Assembly (NCBI GenBank): GCA_014529385.2
Contig: CM043947.1
Span: 116,145,587-116,209,586 of the forward strand
Direction: 5' to 3'
Source of the DNA: Adiantum capillus-veneris
Lineage: Eukaryota; Streptophyta; Polypodiopsida; Polypodiales; Pteridaceae
DNA: 64,000 bases
The notes beneath the pieces were generated by a model. That model did no database searches, was not told the origin of the DNA, and saw only the letters and a program-made list of their open reading frames with translations. Of the stretch, positions 11,799-22,304 are shown one piece after another (within the stretch, counting starts at the first letter, position 1; the number at the start of each line of letters is the position of its first letter). Position numbers and translations under genes: made by a program.

Positions 11799-11852
<54 letters not shown>
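11649..11852. repeat. (GA)n microsatellites between divergent transposon genes
   Basis: Two GA tracts, 11,649-11,738 and 11,805-11,852, lie in the 430-bp gap between the start of the ULP1-FCP1 gene (-) and transposon gene 2 (+). This is where a bidirectional promoter would be expected. GA-rich tracts are common near plant promoters, but no other promoter element is clear. Confidence 0.85.
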
Positions 11853-11857
<5 letters not shown>

Positions 11858-12070
11858 AGAAGGCGTCTGCCTCCTTCAAGGTGCACGAATCAGAATCTTG
11901 AAGACCCAGAACAACATTCCCAGTCCTGAATCTCTACTCCAACAGCAATGTCTAGTCTTGGCAAAGGTAAAGTCAATCTCTTTACTTTCATTTGGTTCAT
12001 AGTTTAGTTGTGTCTACAAATTGTGCTTCAAAATGTAAAAGACCATTTCACACTTTACCAACTAATATTG

Positions 12071-12430
12071 GATCATGGCATGCCAGTAATGTTATGGACA
12101 TTCGTTTACGTACTCCGCACGTCGTGATCCTCTTTTGAAATTGTACAAACGTTTTTTTTATGAATAATATTCTTTGATGTTTTGGTAGGTATTCCATTGT
12201 ATGAAAGCCCATTAAGTGGGTCACGATGCGCCAGTAATGTTGTGGACATTTGCTTACATACTCCGTGCGCCGTGAACCTCTTTTGAAATTGTACAAACAT
12301 TATTTTTGAAGAATAAAATGGGTAGATTTTTTGGTAGCTATTCTATTGTATGAAAGCCCATTAAGTGGATCATGGCGTGCCAGTAGCTCTGTGGATTTTG
12401 GTTTATGTACTTTGCGTGCCGTGATCAACT
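12071..12430. repeat. Tandem repeat of about 150 bp in the first intron of gene 2
   Basis: Three units begin at about 12,071, 12,222 and 12,368 (period 146-151 bp), the third truncated. Each has GATG/GGCG-CGCCAGTA-like, CTCTTTTGAAATTGTACAAAC and ATGAAAGCCCATTAAGTGG segments. All lie within the predicted 670-bp intron. They could be internal minisatellite or binding sites for an element-encoded protein. Confidence 0.7.
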
Positions 12431-14025
12431 TGTATGGCTTTTACTCTTCACAACTATAAAGCATTTTTGCATTCTATCCATACTAATCATCTTATGCTAT
12501 TGTCTATATGATTAGTTGGGAATAACTGTGAGATACCTAGCTATAGATTGTTCAAAACTTATATGATCATGTGGTGCTCTTCTTTTTATTTATGTTTGAT
12601 GAAACTTATATTTGTGAGTATGAAATAAATGGCAGGATTAAGATCACATAGGAGGAAGAGGTAGAAAATAGATCCCGAGTGCATTGTTGGTGAAGCAAAC
12701 GTTCCGAGAAGACTATCGAAGCTGTTTAAAACATCAATGAAGAGGAATGTAGACTTCACAGAACCCATTGATATATCTGTTGTAGATCCTGCCATGAGTT
12801 TGGAGGAGCCTGCGGTGAGTTTGGAGGAGCCTACTCTAGGTTTGGAGGAGCTTGATACTGATCCATTTGTCAAAATGGAGTCCCCTTCTACTCCAAAATT
12901 TACTTTACCAAACTCACTTAAGAGAGAAGTGGATTTTTTAGCACCTACTTTTTTGCAGAGTGCCCAATGTGTTGCAGCAATTCGAAAGAAAAAAGAGGCA
13001 GTTATTTATGAAGACCCTATAGTGATTGATGAAAGGCTTTTAGATTTTGCAGTTTCGTCTGAGGCTGGTGATAAGTTTGATTTGGTCTTCTGCATTTTTA
13101 ATGCTCCATTTAATCTTGATGTGTTTATAGCTGAACAGAGTGAACACTTGAAGCTGGAACGAGATAAGTTTGAGCTTCACACTCAAGTGGGCAGGGTTAA
13201 TGTTGGTGAAATGGTGGTACTCCATTTAGAAGACTGTGATCCTAAAAGGCAGTGTTACAAGAAGTATAATCAGTTGCCTCTTATGTACATGCCTCATTGA
13301 TGCAACTACATGAACGGGAGTGCAAGCTGATTAAAGAATCCTTTGCTTTTTCCAATATTTTTAAATGGATTATTAACAAGTCTTACGAAAGATCCTAAGG
13401 AGGTCATGGAGGAACACGATTTACCAGCAGATGAAAAAGAGGAAAATAATGAGGAATATATTGAAGTGACGGAGATCGAGGATTCCATTGATCTTGAAGA
13501 AGAAGAAGCAAAAGAGGTGAAACAAAGAAATCTTCTCTCAGTGAAAACCTCAGATAAGCTACCTCTAGATGTGTCAGGTTTCAATGAGCGTCAAGCCACC
13601 TTAATGCTACCAGGAGTGCCAGAGTTTAAATTTGGAGATAGGTCATACATTTTCCTTCATGATGTACAAAGTATTTTTTGTTTGCGGGAGGACTTTGCAC
13701 GGGCCACTATGTCCAAGTATCAGGAGGAGAGGAATGGAATTTTTTTCAGATGACAGTAGTGATGACGAGGCAATGTAGATCTCCAGTAACCCCCTGGGCT
13801 GCTTTGAAAAGGCAGAAAATTCTAAAGAAAGCCTTCCTAATGAAGCCACATTTCAAACTATTTGAAATAATCTTAAGCCATCAACTAGTAAACATGATAT
13901 GGAGGATTGGTTTAAGGGACCAGCCCAAGAGTCAATAAGATCAGTCAACCTATGCAAGGATGAGCTTTTTTTGTAAGATGAGAGTTTCATGGTATAAAAT
14001 CCTCCCCCCATCCCCCCACCCCCCA

Positions 14026-14030
<5 letters not shown>

Positions 14031-14074
<44 letters not shown>
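14031..14074. repeat. (CT)n microsatellite within gene 2
   Basis: A CT tract of about 44 bases preceded by C-rich sequence, lying in the decayed 3' part of transposon gene 2, possibly in an intron. Confidence 0.9.
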
Positions 14075-14078
<4 letters not shown>

Positions 14079-14765
14079 TTCACAAACACTTCTTTTGTTT
14101 ACAATCATGGATTGCTGAAAAGGACGACTTTCTTTGTCGTTGAAGAAGACAGTTCCGTGGTAGTAATGGAGCTCTAGGACAGTATCTTCCTAGTTTATGT
14201 GAGGCACCCATCCTTATCTTCCACAACATAATGTCACAAGAGGAGAATACTGCAACCTATGCTTTCAAGACATTATCTTGCTTCTTAGGTGTTCCAATGC
14301 TGCCACAAAATGCTGACAAAGTTATTCTCGCCGACAAGGTTTTTGGGAGAGAATGTTTTGGTTACTCGCCATGATATACTGGGGGACGAGCAGCATATTA
14401 CTACACATACACAACAATGGCATTATCTTTAGGGAAAGGAAACCCCACTGAACTCTTAGATTATGGAAAACATTAAATGATCACATACAAGGGAGAGGTT
14501 CCCAATGATTTTTGCAAATCATCAAAATGTTGAAATAGTTGTGGTACATAATGAATTTAATTCTACAGGCATTTGTGGTACATCCAATCATCTAAACTCT
14601 AACTCTCTTGTTCCGCTGATGATTGGCATATTGCATTGTCTCCCTCCACCTAATTTGGCTTTCAAGAGCACTTGAGTTGTTGAATGCATATGCTCGCTTT
14701 CTTTTCTGAAGTTGAAAATGTCTTATTGCCTGTACGGTTGCTGAAGAGGCCAATTCTTACTTTTG

Positions 14766-17265
14766 TTACATGTGATGAATTATTCTGCAATAAAACCACT
14801 GAAATAACTCCTTCAAACTATTTGCCTTATTTTGAGAGCCTCCATGCTGTGTGTGTCTAAAGTAGGCATTTCTAGCCATGTAATGAGACTTCTCCAGGCC
14901 TTGGGTGTTCCATATACCTGGATTCCCATACTTTTGGATGAAGTATGGCAAATGATTCAAAATAATGTGCTGCAAAACAAGAAATTTATTTAGAAATTTA
15001 AACACAAACTTAGTACTAAGACTATCTGAGGTGCTTTGAATTTACCATGTAATGAGTGATTTGAGTGTCAGTCCACGCTGTCTTGAAGGATTTTTTCAGT
15101 AGTTGAAGGTTCTTTTTAAACTTCCTGAGATTATCCTACGACCGATCATCACATTTGAAATAATGTGTCAGTGGAACGCCACACATCACCCTTTGCATCG
15201 CGAGCTGTTGGTTGATGGTCTTTCACTGTTACATGAAGTTTTTCCCATTGCATATACTCACCTTTGCTAATGTAGGTAGAGTGATATACTCTCCCTCGCT
15301 TTGTTAGCTTCACATATTTCATACCTTGAGGTTTAGATAGAAAAAGGCGTGCCTTGGCCCCACCTATGGATGATCTGTAGGGTACATCTTTCTCATTGGT
15401 TGACATTTTTTCATCTCGCTGTATTTTCACATTGTCCCCATGTAGACCAATATCTGACAAAACTAGTTCCAAAGCCTCTAGAGTGACTTGTCGTTCAAAT
15501 GACTTTTTGATTTTCCAAGAAAACCCAATGTACAGATATACCAACTTCTCTACAATTCGGCAGAGACCATGCATTGTACAAATATGGACATTAACAAGTG
15601 GTATATCCAGAACTGGTCGGAAATTAGAGTCTTGATTGTGATGAGTAGGAGCCTTTTGCCACCACTTTGGGTCCATCACTTTTGCAAGCTCCATGCAATA
15701 CAATCATGGAGACTTTGCCATGGCACCCATTCCACAATTATACATACACTTCAGTGTTTTGAGGTCACCTGCAAGATGCCATTGAACTTGAAAGTCTCCT
15801 CTCCCACCTATAGCCGATACCTCTCCTCGATTCATTTTCCTATCAATGATATCTGGAATAGGGGTTTGATTGAACACCCAAAATAAAATTTCATGGTCTT
15901 CTTTGTTTACCTGCAAGATTAATCCTTATGAGATACAAAAAAATAATATAAAATTTAGGTACAATAGAGGGCTTTCTAGAGCTGCAAAATTGGAGATAAC
16001 CGGATTACCAGAAATGCACCAAGCCACCATATGTTTGTTTCTGATTGAGCACTGAAGTATGAAGGCTCATCAATGGGACATTTGGAAAGATCCCTATTCA
16101 TTAATGTGATTGTAACTCGCTCTAGCTTCTTCTCTTTAAGAATCTCACACTCATCCTAGCTTCAAAACAAAATGTAGAACGACACCTGTCTCTTCGAATG
16201 TGATATTGTAGAACTCTACCATTCTAGTTTGCAAAAAAGTGAGGTCCATGAAGATATTATTGTACTCATCATAAGTGATAGTAGTTCCCTGTGAGCTATA
16301 AATATCTTGATTATGAAATGGACATCCAATAAAGTCTATTTGTTCATTATTGAGATGTAGTCTTTCCTTCCAAACACTTGCAGCAGTTGGTAAAATCTTA
16401 GACTTTATTCCCTTCTTCAAAAACATGGAAGAGATAGACTGTTGAATAGCTGAGTAACCTCTTTTACTAACTCCAAGTGAGTCCAATGTACCTCGTATAT
16501 GCTTGGTAGGCACTGCATTCTTTGAAATGAATCTATCAAAGACATCTCGTTGAAAAACCTTAAACTTTTTGTCATGCATTATATCCTTTGCAAGACCACT
16601 AGTTATCAATGGCTTTAACTGCTTTCCTACATTGGCCTTGGGTCTATGTTTTCTTTGTCTAGATAGATGGAATCTCTAACAAAGAAAGTATAACTAGCAT
16701 AAACAAAAACTAAGATTAGTTTAAGTTAATTAGGCAATTTACAATGCTCACCTCAATGCTTGGATTCTTTTCTTAAGGCCACCAGAGCCTACCTTCAACG
16801 TTTCAAGATTCCGTAGTTTCTTCTTTTGCACACGAGTGCCTAACATTGTCTCTTTGTTTTTAATGACCGTACCTTTGTTCGCAAGACCTGTGATTCTTGT
16901 GTGTGTTGCATTACAATCTTTTGGTCCTTCACCATGTCTTAAAAAGTTTCTGATTTGTTGTTTAAAGCTTTATAGTAGCCAAGTAATCCATTCTCTCCAT
17001 TACCTGCAAAGGTCAATAAGTTAGTGGGATTTGAAAATGCACGAAAAGAATTGTTCATGGGATTCAATGGATAGAGTGAGCCTTTCGTCCAAATATCTAA
17101 GTATTTTTCTCCCTCTGCTCTGAGTCTCTCTGTCATGATCGGTGTCACTTTGATGTTAGTTTTGCCTCGCTTACACAGTGGCATATGTTGGGGATCCAGG
17201 TCAATGTGTAGATGATAGAAGGGTCTTTTAAGGAGGACATTTGTGGGAGTGGAATAATAAGCCAT
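14766..17265 (-). pseudogene. DDE-type transposase-like gene of the inverted-repeat transposon
   Basis: Four exons: about 17,265-16,752 (donor GTGAGC), 16,675-16,009 (acceptor TTGTTAG, donor GTAATC), 15,910-15,046 (acceptor TTGCAG, donor GTAAAT), 14,969-14,766 (acceptor TTTTGCAG). Exon 2 ends SETNIWWLGAFL; exon 3 continues HEILFWVFNQTPIP, then QWHLAGDLKTLKCMYNCGMG and an SP-x-LYC zinc-like pair followed by VHICTMHGLCRIVEKL. Exon 4 has HLPYFIQKYG and NTQGLEKSHYMARNAYFRHT. The Asp of AGD and the Glu of QGLEK are plausible DDE catalytic residues; the first Asp is not obvious. The pattern recalls KDZ-like transposases, without certainty. Lesions: stop at 15,704-15,706 replacing the expected first Cys of CxxC, and frameshifts near 16,935, 16,155 and 15,165. 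Confidence 0.62.
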
Positions 17266-17582
17266 CTATGCAACATGGCAAGAAAGGGAGGATTTCTTTA
17301 AGGTCAGTGCTCAAACAGTGAGAGAGTAAGAAGAGAGCAGGTTTGGAAGGATAATTCCTATTTCCTTTAGTCATACATTCCATGTACAGGAAACTCCCTC
17401 CAATTCCACGATGTTCATTAAATGCAAATAAAAATGATTTATTCTTCAATAATCATGGGCATTATGACAATGTGGAAGAATTTACTTGTAAGTGCACTTT
17501 TCGAATGGTTATTCCAAGTTTACAATTGCTTTTACCGCACCTATTTTCTCGAGAGAGAAAGTCAAAATTCTATTTTTCTTAG

Positions 17583-17617
17583 AAGGTCCTCCAAATGACC
17601 TCCGAAATTTCCTAATG
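17583..17617 (-). repeat. Right terminal inverted repeat of the DNA transposon
   Basis: Reverse complement of 5,024-5,058 with 33 of 35 positions identical; starts AAGGTCCTCCAAATGACC and ends AAATTTCCTAATG. The neighbouring bases on the two sides do not form an obvious target-site duplication. Confidence 0.8.
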
Positions 17618-18005
17618 CAATACTTACACACTCTAGGGGATATTTTATCATAAGCCAAAGAGAATTACAATTACCCACTGCCCACAGGTCAAAGCTATGT
17701 TCATGGCGAAGGTGGGTATATTTAATCAAAGACACCTATGAAGTTGCTTTCTACCTATGTAATTGGTGCAAAGATTTTTCAAAACATTACAATGTGCCAT
17801 GGAAAAAGAAAAAGCAAATTGATTGTGGCGTGACTCTCAGTATAGTGCACAAAAACTATTTAAAGCAACCACCTTGGCAAAGAAAAACATTGCAAAATAT
17901 GAATGAGCATATGGATATGTTACAACTCAACTAGAAGGTGTGTTTGCATCCTCTTAGTGAGATGATGCCTAAATTCTAGTTTATTTTAATCACTTTTGTA
18001 GACTG
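17618..18005. other. Spacer between transposons, nothing identified
   Basis: About 390 bp of unique-looking AT-rich sequence between the DNA transposon and the LTR at 18 kb. No coding frame, repeat or RNA gene recognised. The left edge of the LTR is uncertain, so part of this may belong to it. Confidence 0.4.
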
Positions 18006-18814
18006 CTGTTATAAAATCTCACATCTAACCAACCTAAATGATTTTTTCATATTAAATTGGTCATTTAATGTGGGAGAAGGGTTAGAAGGGAACAAGGGTT
18101 AGAATATAGACATGTGCTTATGGATCTATCTTAACTCGGGGCCAAGGTAAAAGGGGTTTAAATGAGAGAGGGTCTTTCAAAGAGAAAGGCTAGCTAATGG
18201 AGCTTTAAGACCTTAGGGTAGCTTCATTAAAGACCTCCAATGGTTAGTGTTCAAATTCCTTTGACCTTAGGCAAGCTAGGGTTGTTCTTGAGCTAGGAAC
18301 CCAACTCAAGATTGAGGTGCTTGTCGTGCTTGCTGACTAAGGTGCTTGTCATGCTTAATGACCAAAGTGCTACGGTGATCCATAACCAAGGTGTTCAAGG
18401 GGTTCAAGGTGTTCCCAAAAGTCAAAATGATCCCTACTCAAGGGGAGGCAAGCCCTCATTTTAGGAGCATGATAGAGAACACACATACCCTCACACAAGG
18501 CAACCTTGGTCTAAAGAAGTAACAAGGATACTTGTCAAGTTCCTTTTCATGTTTCCATCATGGTGTGCCTAAAGCCAATTGGTTGGCCTCTCAAGGGGTC
18601 CAATGATAATTTAGCTAATGTATTTAGTTGATTATGCATTTATCAAGTCCTCTCTCTCAAAGGGGAAAGGGGGACAATTGTCTCAAGGTTAGCATGGTTG
18701 CTTGATATGCACCTTGCATGTGATTGTCTAGGCTTGTAGGGGTCCAATCATCTTCTAGTATGAGCTACAAGGGGGTGTCGACCAAGGAAGCTAGGGGCTA
18801 TCTTGGGGGGTATA

Positions 18815-18889
<75 letters not shown>

Positions 18890-19563
18890 TGTGTAAAGTG
18901 CAAAGTGCAAGAGCTCTATCTCCTTCGCCAAGCCTATTGACAAGTTGAGAGCCTAAACCAACACTCTTGGCTATGGAATGATTTTCCAACCAAGAGCCAT
19001 GCTTCAATGCTTAAGCTTACCATCTTCTTAATCTTCATTACTATGCTATTATGCTATGCTAAGAAATAAGAGTGATAATAAGTGAGGAACTTTTTCTTTC
19101 TCATGCTTCTTCTTCCTCTTCCCCACCCTCATTCCCCGCTAGCTCTCTCCACCTTTGAAGGTGTTTGAGGCCGTGGGACTGAGGTTAGGGATGGTAAATG
19201 CTTTTACAAAGTTTATGCTATGCTCGTGATGCATGAAGATTTCCATCTTCATTGCATCACCTAGGTCACAAGGAACACAAATATTGTATTGTACCAAGTC
19301 TCTCTTGATGGGAGAATCTATAATACAAAATCCTATTGGAGGGGGGCCCGGCTCCACATAAAGTTTGTCCTTAATTGTTGACATGTTCTTTAATTCTCTC
19401 TCTTGCAACAGTATTCTTCATGAGAAGTTAATTAAGTATAATGGTTACATTGCTACTGCAAGTTAAGTTCACCCTTTATGATCTCAAAGTAGTCTCATGA
19501 AAATGATCACTCTAATTCTCTTAATTCCGCTATTCTCTAAGCTCATAGGCCATTTACATTACA
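18006..19563 (+). mobile_element. 5' LTR of gypsy element IV
   Basis: The right edge is well set: the sequence ends CATTTACATTACA at 19,563, one base before a tRNA-iMet-like primer-binding site. The left edge is only approximate (a TGTTATAAAATC start near 18,006). An inverted relative occupies 37,944-39,625. Both share GGAGCTT-AAGAC/GTTAGGG-type sequence, a CTAGGGTT segment, and a reverse-strand frame of about 90 codons (19,408-19,139). CT and CA microsatellites lie at 18,819-18,887. Confidence 0.65.
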
Positions 19564-19564
19564 T

Positions 19565-19576
19565 TGGTATCGGAGC
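19565..19576 (+). promoter_or_regulatory. Primer-binding site of element IV
   Basis: TGGTATCGGAGC differs at one position from the complement of the initiator methionine tRNA 3' end (TGGTATCAGAGC), and starts one base after the LTR's terminal CA. This is where minus-strand DNA synthesis would have been primed. Confidence 0.75.
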
Positions 19577-20099
19577 TATTGGTTTCTCTTTTCTTATTTG
19601 AGAAGAGAGGTCCTTAAGTTGTCCATGAAAGGTTGGACTTGCACATTGCAACAAGGTAAGTGGGACATGGATCTATTATCTTGGTTGAGAAGGACTTAGT
19701 TCGAGGTACAACATTGGGAACTATAGTATTAATAATGGAGTCTCTCAGGGCTTGCCTTTGACTTGACCATTATTGAGCTACGAGCAATCTCAACAGGAAC
19801 CATAATCAACCGAGCAATGTTAAACCCTCTGCACTAGTCTTTGCACTCAACAGGACTATAAGCCACGAGTGTGGTTTCTTGATAACTAATTTTCAAAGGT
19901 AAAGAAGAGTAGCAACTAAGGTTTTTGAGGGCACCAAAGCACAAAGTAATTTATACATAAGTTTAATTAGCATGGCTGACAATAACCAAGACAGTAGAAT
20001 AAACATTGATAGCTTTGATTTTGCACATGAGACTCCCAGGCAGAAGACTCTCTCCCATAAGAGAGGAGGAAATTAAAGAATGAGAAAGAAGCAAATCCC

Positions 20100-21130
20100 T
20101 AAGTTCCTCTAAAAATGTGGCTCCACGAAGAAGGTGGTCTAGTTGGTCGCCAACTCCTCCCAAGAGGAAATGGTCAACCCATAGTCCTTCTTGCGCCATT
20201 CCAAAAGGGAAGAGAGGAAACAATGGAAGAAAAAGGCAAGAACGAGTTCACCCTCTTCTCCTTCTTCTTCACCTTCTACCTCTTTCGACGAAAGCAGTAG
20301 ATACACTCCTAGAGAATACAAGAGGACAGGACATCGCAAATCCTACCTTGCATGGAAAAGGTCCCAAAAGCTCAAAAAATTCAAAGAGGGAGGAAAGAGT
20401 ATCTCTTTTCTTACTTATGATGGCACGTTTGGTGCTACCAACAGAGTATTGGCCTTCATCCAGCAATTGGATACGGCGTTTGGAGACTAGGGCTTCACAA
20501 AGTCCTCCAAGCTACACCATGTACCTATGTACTTTTAGAAATCATCAATGGTGGGCTAGACTTCGTGGAAATGGTGAGGATCCAAAGACATGGAAAAATC
20601 TACCAGTTTCCATCATGAAGCAATTCCTTGCATGCGATGCAAAGGACAAAGTGCTTACTGAATGGAGGAGATTGAAGCTACTCTTTGATGCGTCTATCCA
20701 CAAACATGTGGAAAAGTTTTGGGATTTACATCTCAAGGCTACTATCTATCAAAAGATAGACTTTGTTGAGTAAAAGCAAAAATTCTGTGCGGGATTACCT
20801 AAAGAAATGGCCGAGTATGTCAACTCTCAATGGCTTGGTTCTATCACAGAAATAATCCACCACACTATGGTTTATTTGAGAATCAATTTCCAACAAGGGG
20901 CTAGACGTAATACCAAGCCCATGGAAAGAAAAGACAAAAATGATGCAAAGGGAAAAAACAATGCCCAAAATTCTTTGCAAGGCAACTCCAACAACAACAA
21001 CAATAAATGGTCCAAGAAGAAGGGAGTTTACAAAGGTAAAAATAAACTCTCTCTCCTGAAGAGCTAGAAGATTTTTGTAAGGACCACAAATGCTTCAAGT
21101 GAGGGAAGCAAGGACATGGATATCATTCTT
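20100..21130 (+). pseudogene. gag of element IV
   Basis: Alternating frames give a capsid-like region: SISFLTYDGTFGATNRVLAF, then WWARLRGNGEDPKTWKNLPV and FWDLHLKATIYQKIDF, then an Asn/Lys-rich basic region (20,900-21,050). A single CCHC zinc knuckle near 21,085-21,130 reads CFK-stop-GKQGHGYHSYP, so the second cysteine has become TGA and the last a tyrosine. A frame of 218 codons covers 20,117-20,773 but its first third is out of frame with the capsid. Gag would package the element RNA; this copy cannot. Confidence 0.75.
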
Positions 21131-22017
21131 ACCCCAAAAGAAATGCCCGTAATGAGACTCCTAGAGCTTCCAAGGAGAGCTTCCACATTCGCAGCTCCAA
21201 AAGAGAATGCTCACTGCAAAGGATTACCTCTCTCCCATGCTTGGGAAAAGGTAAGGGAGCAGGATGCCTTCATCTTGTTTGACCTTGGCTCTACTCACAA
21301 CTTCATACTAACGGAGTTTACCACTAAATTGGGCATACAATCTTCCGATATGGTAGATATTGTAATTGCCCATGGAGCTTTCAAGGGATAACAAGCCTCC
21401 GTTACTCCCTTGATTGGGAAGTTGAGGTTTCATTTTCAAAGTTATGCAAACAAAGAAGACTTTTACATCTCTTCTCTCCAACATGAGAATGTTATCCTTA
21501 GGGCACCATGGTTCAACCGCATGGCTACCAACATGAAGTTTCCTGAAAGGATAATCTACTTCATCTACAGGGAAAAGAGCATGTATATAGATTCTAGTGA
21601 GTCCGGTTGTACTATACCACTTGTAAATTCACCTTCTTTTGATAAGTCAACAAAAAGCTTAGTTTTCGCATACATGATTTTTGTCAAAGAGTATCTAACT
21701 GATGCTAATGTTAACAAAACAAAGTGTTAGGAATTAAGAAGAATTAGACTTGTTTAATTTTCTAAATAGATTCCAAGACGTGTTCATCGATGATATCCCT
21801 ATGGACTTACCTCGAAAACAAGGGGATGATGACCATCGAATTGAAATCCTACCAGGAAGCTCACCACCTAACAAGCCTCCTTATTGAGTTTTCCAAGCTG
21901 AACAAGAGGAGATCATGAGGCAAGTACAAGAATTGGTAGACAAAGGGATGGTAAGGCCTATCTCCTCTCCCTTTTCTTCTCCAGTCCTTTGAGTGCAAAA
22001 GAAAGATGGTACATATC

Positions 22018-22234
22018 CCCAGGGGCGGTCACTTATCAAAATCTTCCTATATCACGTGCGTTCAAGAGGTTATTAATAATACCTCAATATACATACTATA
22101 TTTACACTACATGCCTATTTAAAAAACCCCCACCCCCCTCTGTATGTATACATTTTGATACATTTGGATATTTTAATAATCCTCTCCGGTTAACTCACGT
22201 GATAGCATACACATTCGAAAAAGTGACCGCCCGG
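22018..22234. mobile_element. 217-bp MITE with 10-bp target-site duplication
   Basis: An insertion bounded by inverted ends (left contains GGGCGGTCACTT, right AAGTGACCGCCC, 12 bp perfect) and flanked by the direct repeat GGTACATATC (22,008-22,017 and 22,235-22,244). Removing it and one repeat restores the RT reading D-G-T-Y-R-M-C. No coding capacity. A 9-10-bp duplication suggests a Mutator-like (MULE) origin. Confidence 0.88.
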
Positions 22235-22304
22235 GGTACATATCGCATGTGTGTGGATTATCGAGTGCTAAACCATATCACTATCAAAAACAGATTTCTC
22301 GTAC

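Larger units (their letters stand above)
11948..14790 (+). pseudogene. Unrecognised acidic transposon gene 2
   Basis: A first exon of only 19 nt (ATG at 11,948, MSSLGK, donor GGTAAAG) would splice to 12,636 (acceptor ATGGCAG), continuing with a basic RSHRRKR stretch like a nuclear localisation signal. A short Glu-Pro repeat follows (SLEEPAVSLEEPTLGLEEL), then DPIVIDERLLDFAV and FNAPFNLDVFIAEQSEHLKL. The frame breaks at about 13,290 and 13,350 and resumes through a Glu-rich segment to GVPEFKFGDRSYIFLHDVQS and SDDSSDDEA near 13,750. Weaker coding traces continue to about 14,780. I do not recognise the family. It converges on the transposase gene, ending where that gene ends. An accessory DNA-binding or transposition protein is possible but not shown. 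Confidence 0.5.
5024..17617. mobile_element. Four-gene DNA transposon with terminal inverted repeats
   Basis: The ends are inverted repeats of 35 bp with two mismatches (5,024-5,058 and 17,583-17,617), and everything between is a compact set of four genes. In order: an unrecognised + gene, a - gene with ULP1 protease and FCP1-like phosphatase domains, a second unrecognised + gene, and a - DDE transposase-like gene. All have plausible GT-AG introns and few lesions, so the copy is relatively young. Without the inserted solo LTR (5,991-8,248 plus one 4-bp duplication) it would be about 10.3 kb. I see no clear target-site duplication. The transposase is of uncertain superfamily; a KDZ-like type is one possibility. 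Confidence 0.72.

Noticed and set aside
12048-12300. Reverse frames across the intronic repeats of gene 2
   Set aside because: Similar frames appear in each tandem unit and reflect the repeat rather than a protein.
5000-17640. Target-site duplication for the inverted-repeat transposon
   Set aside because: Sequences outside the 35-bp repeats do not match in any short register I tried.
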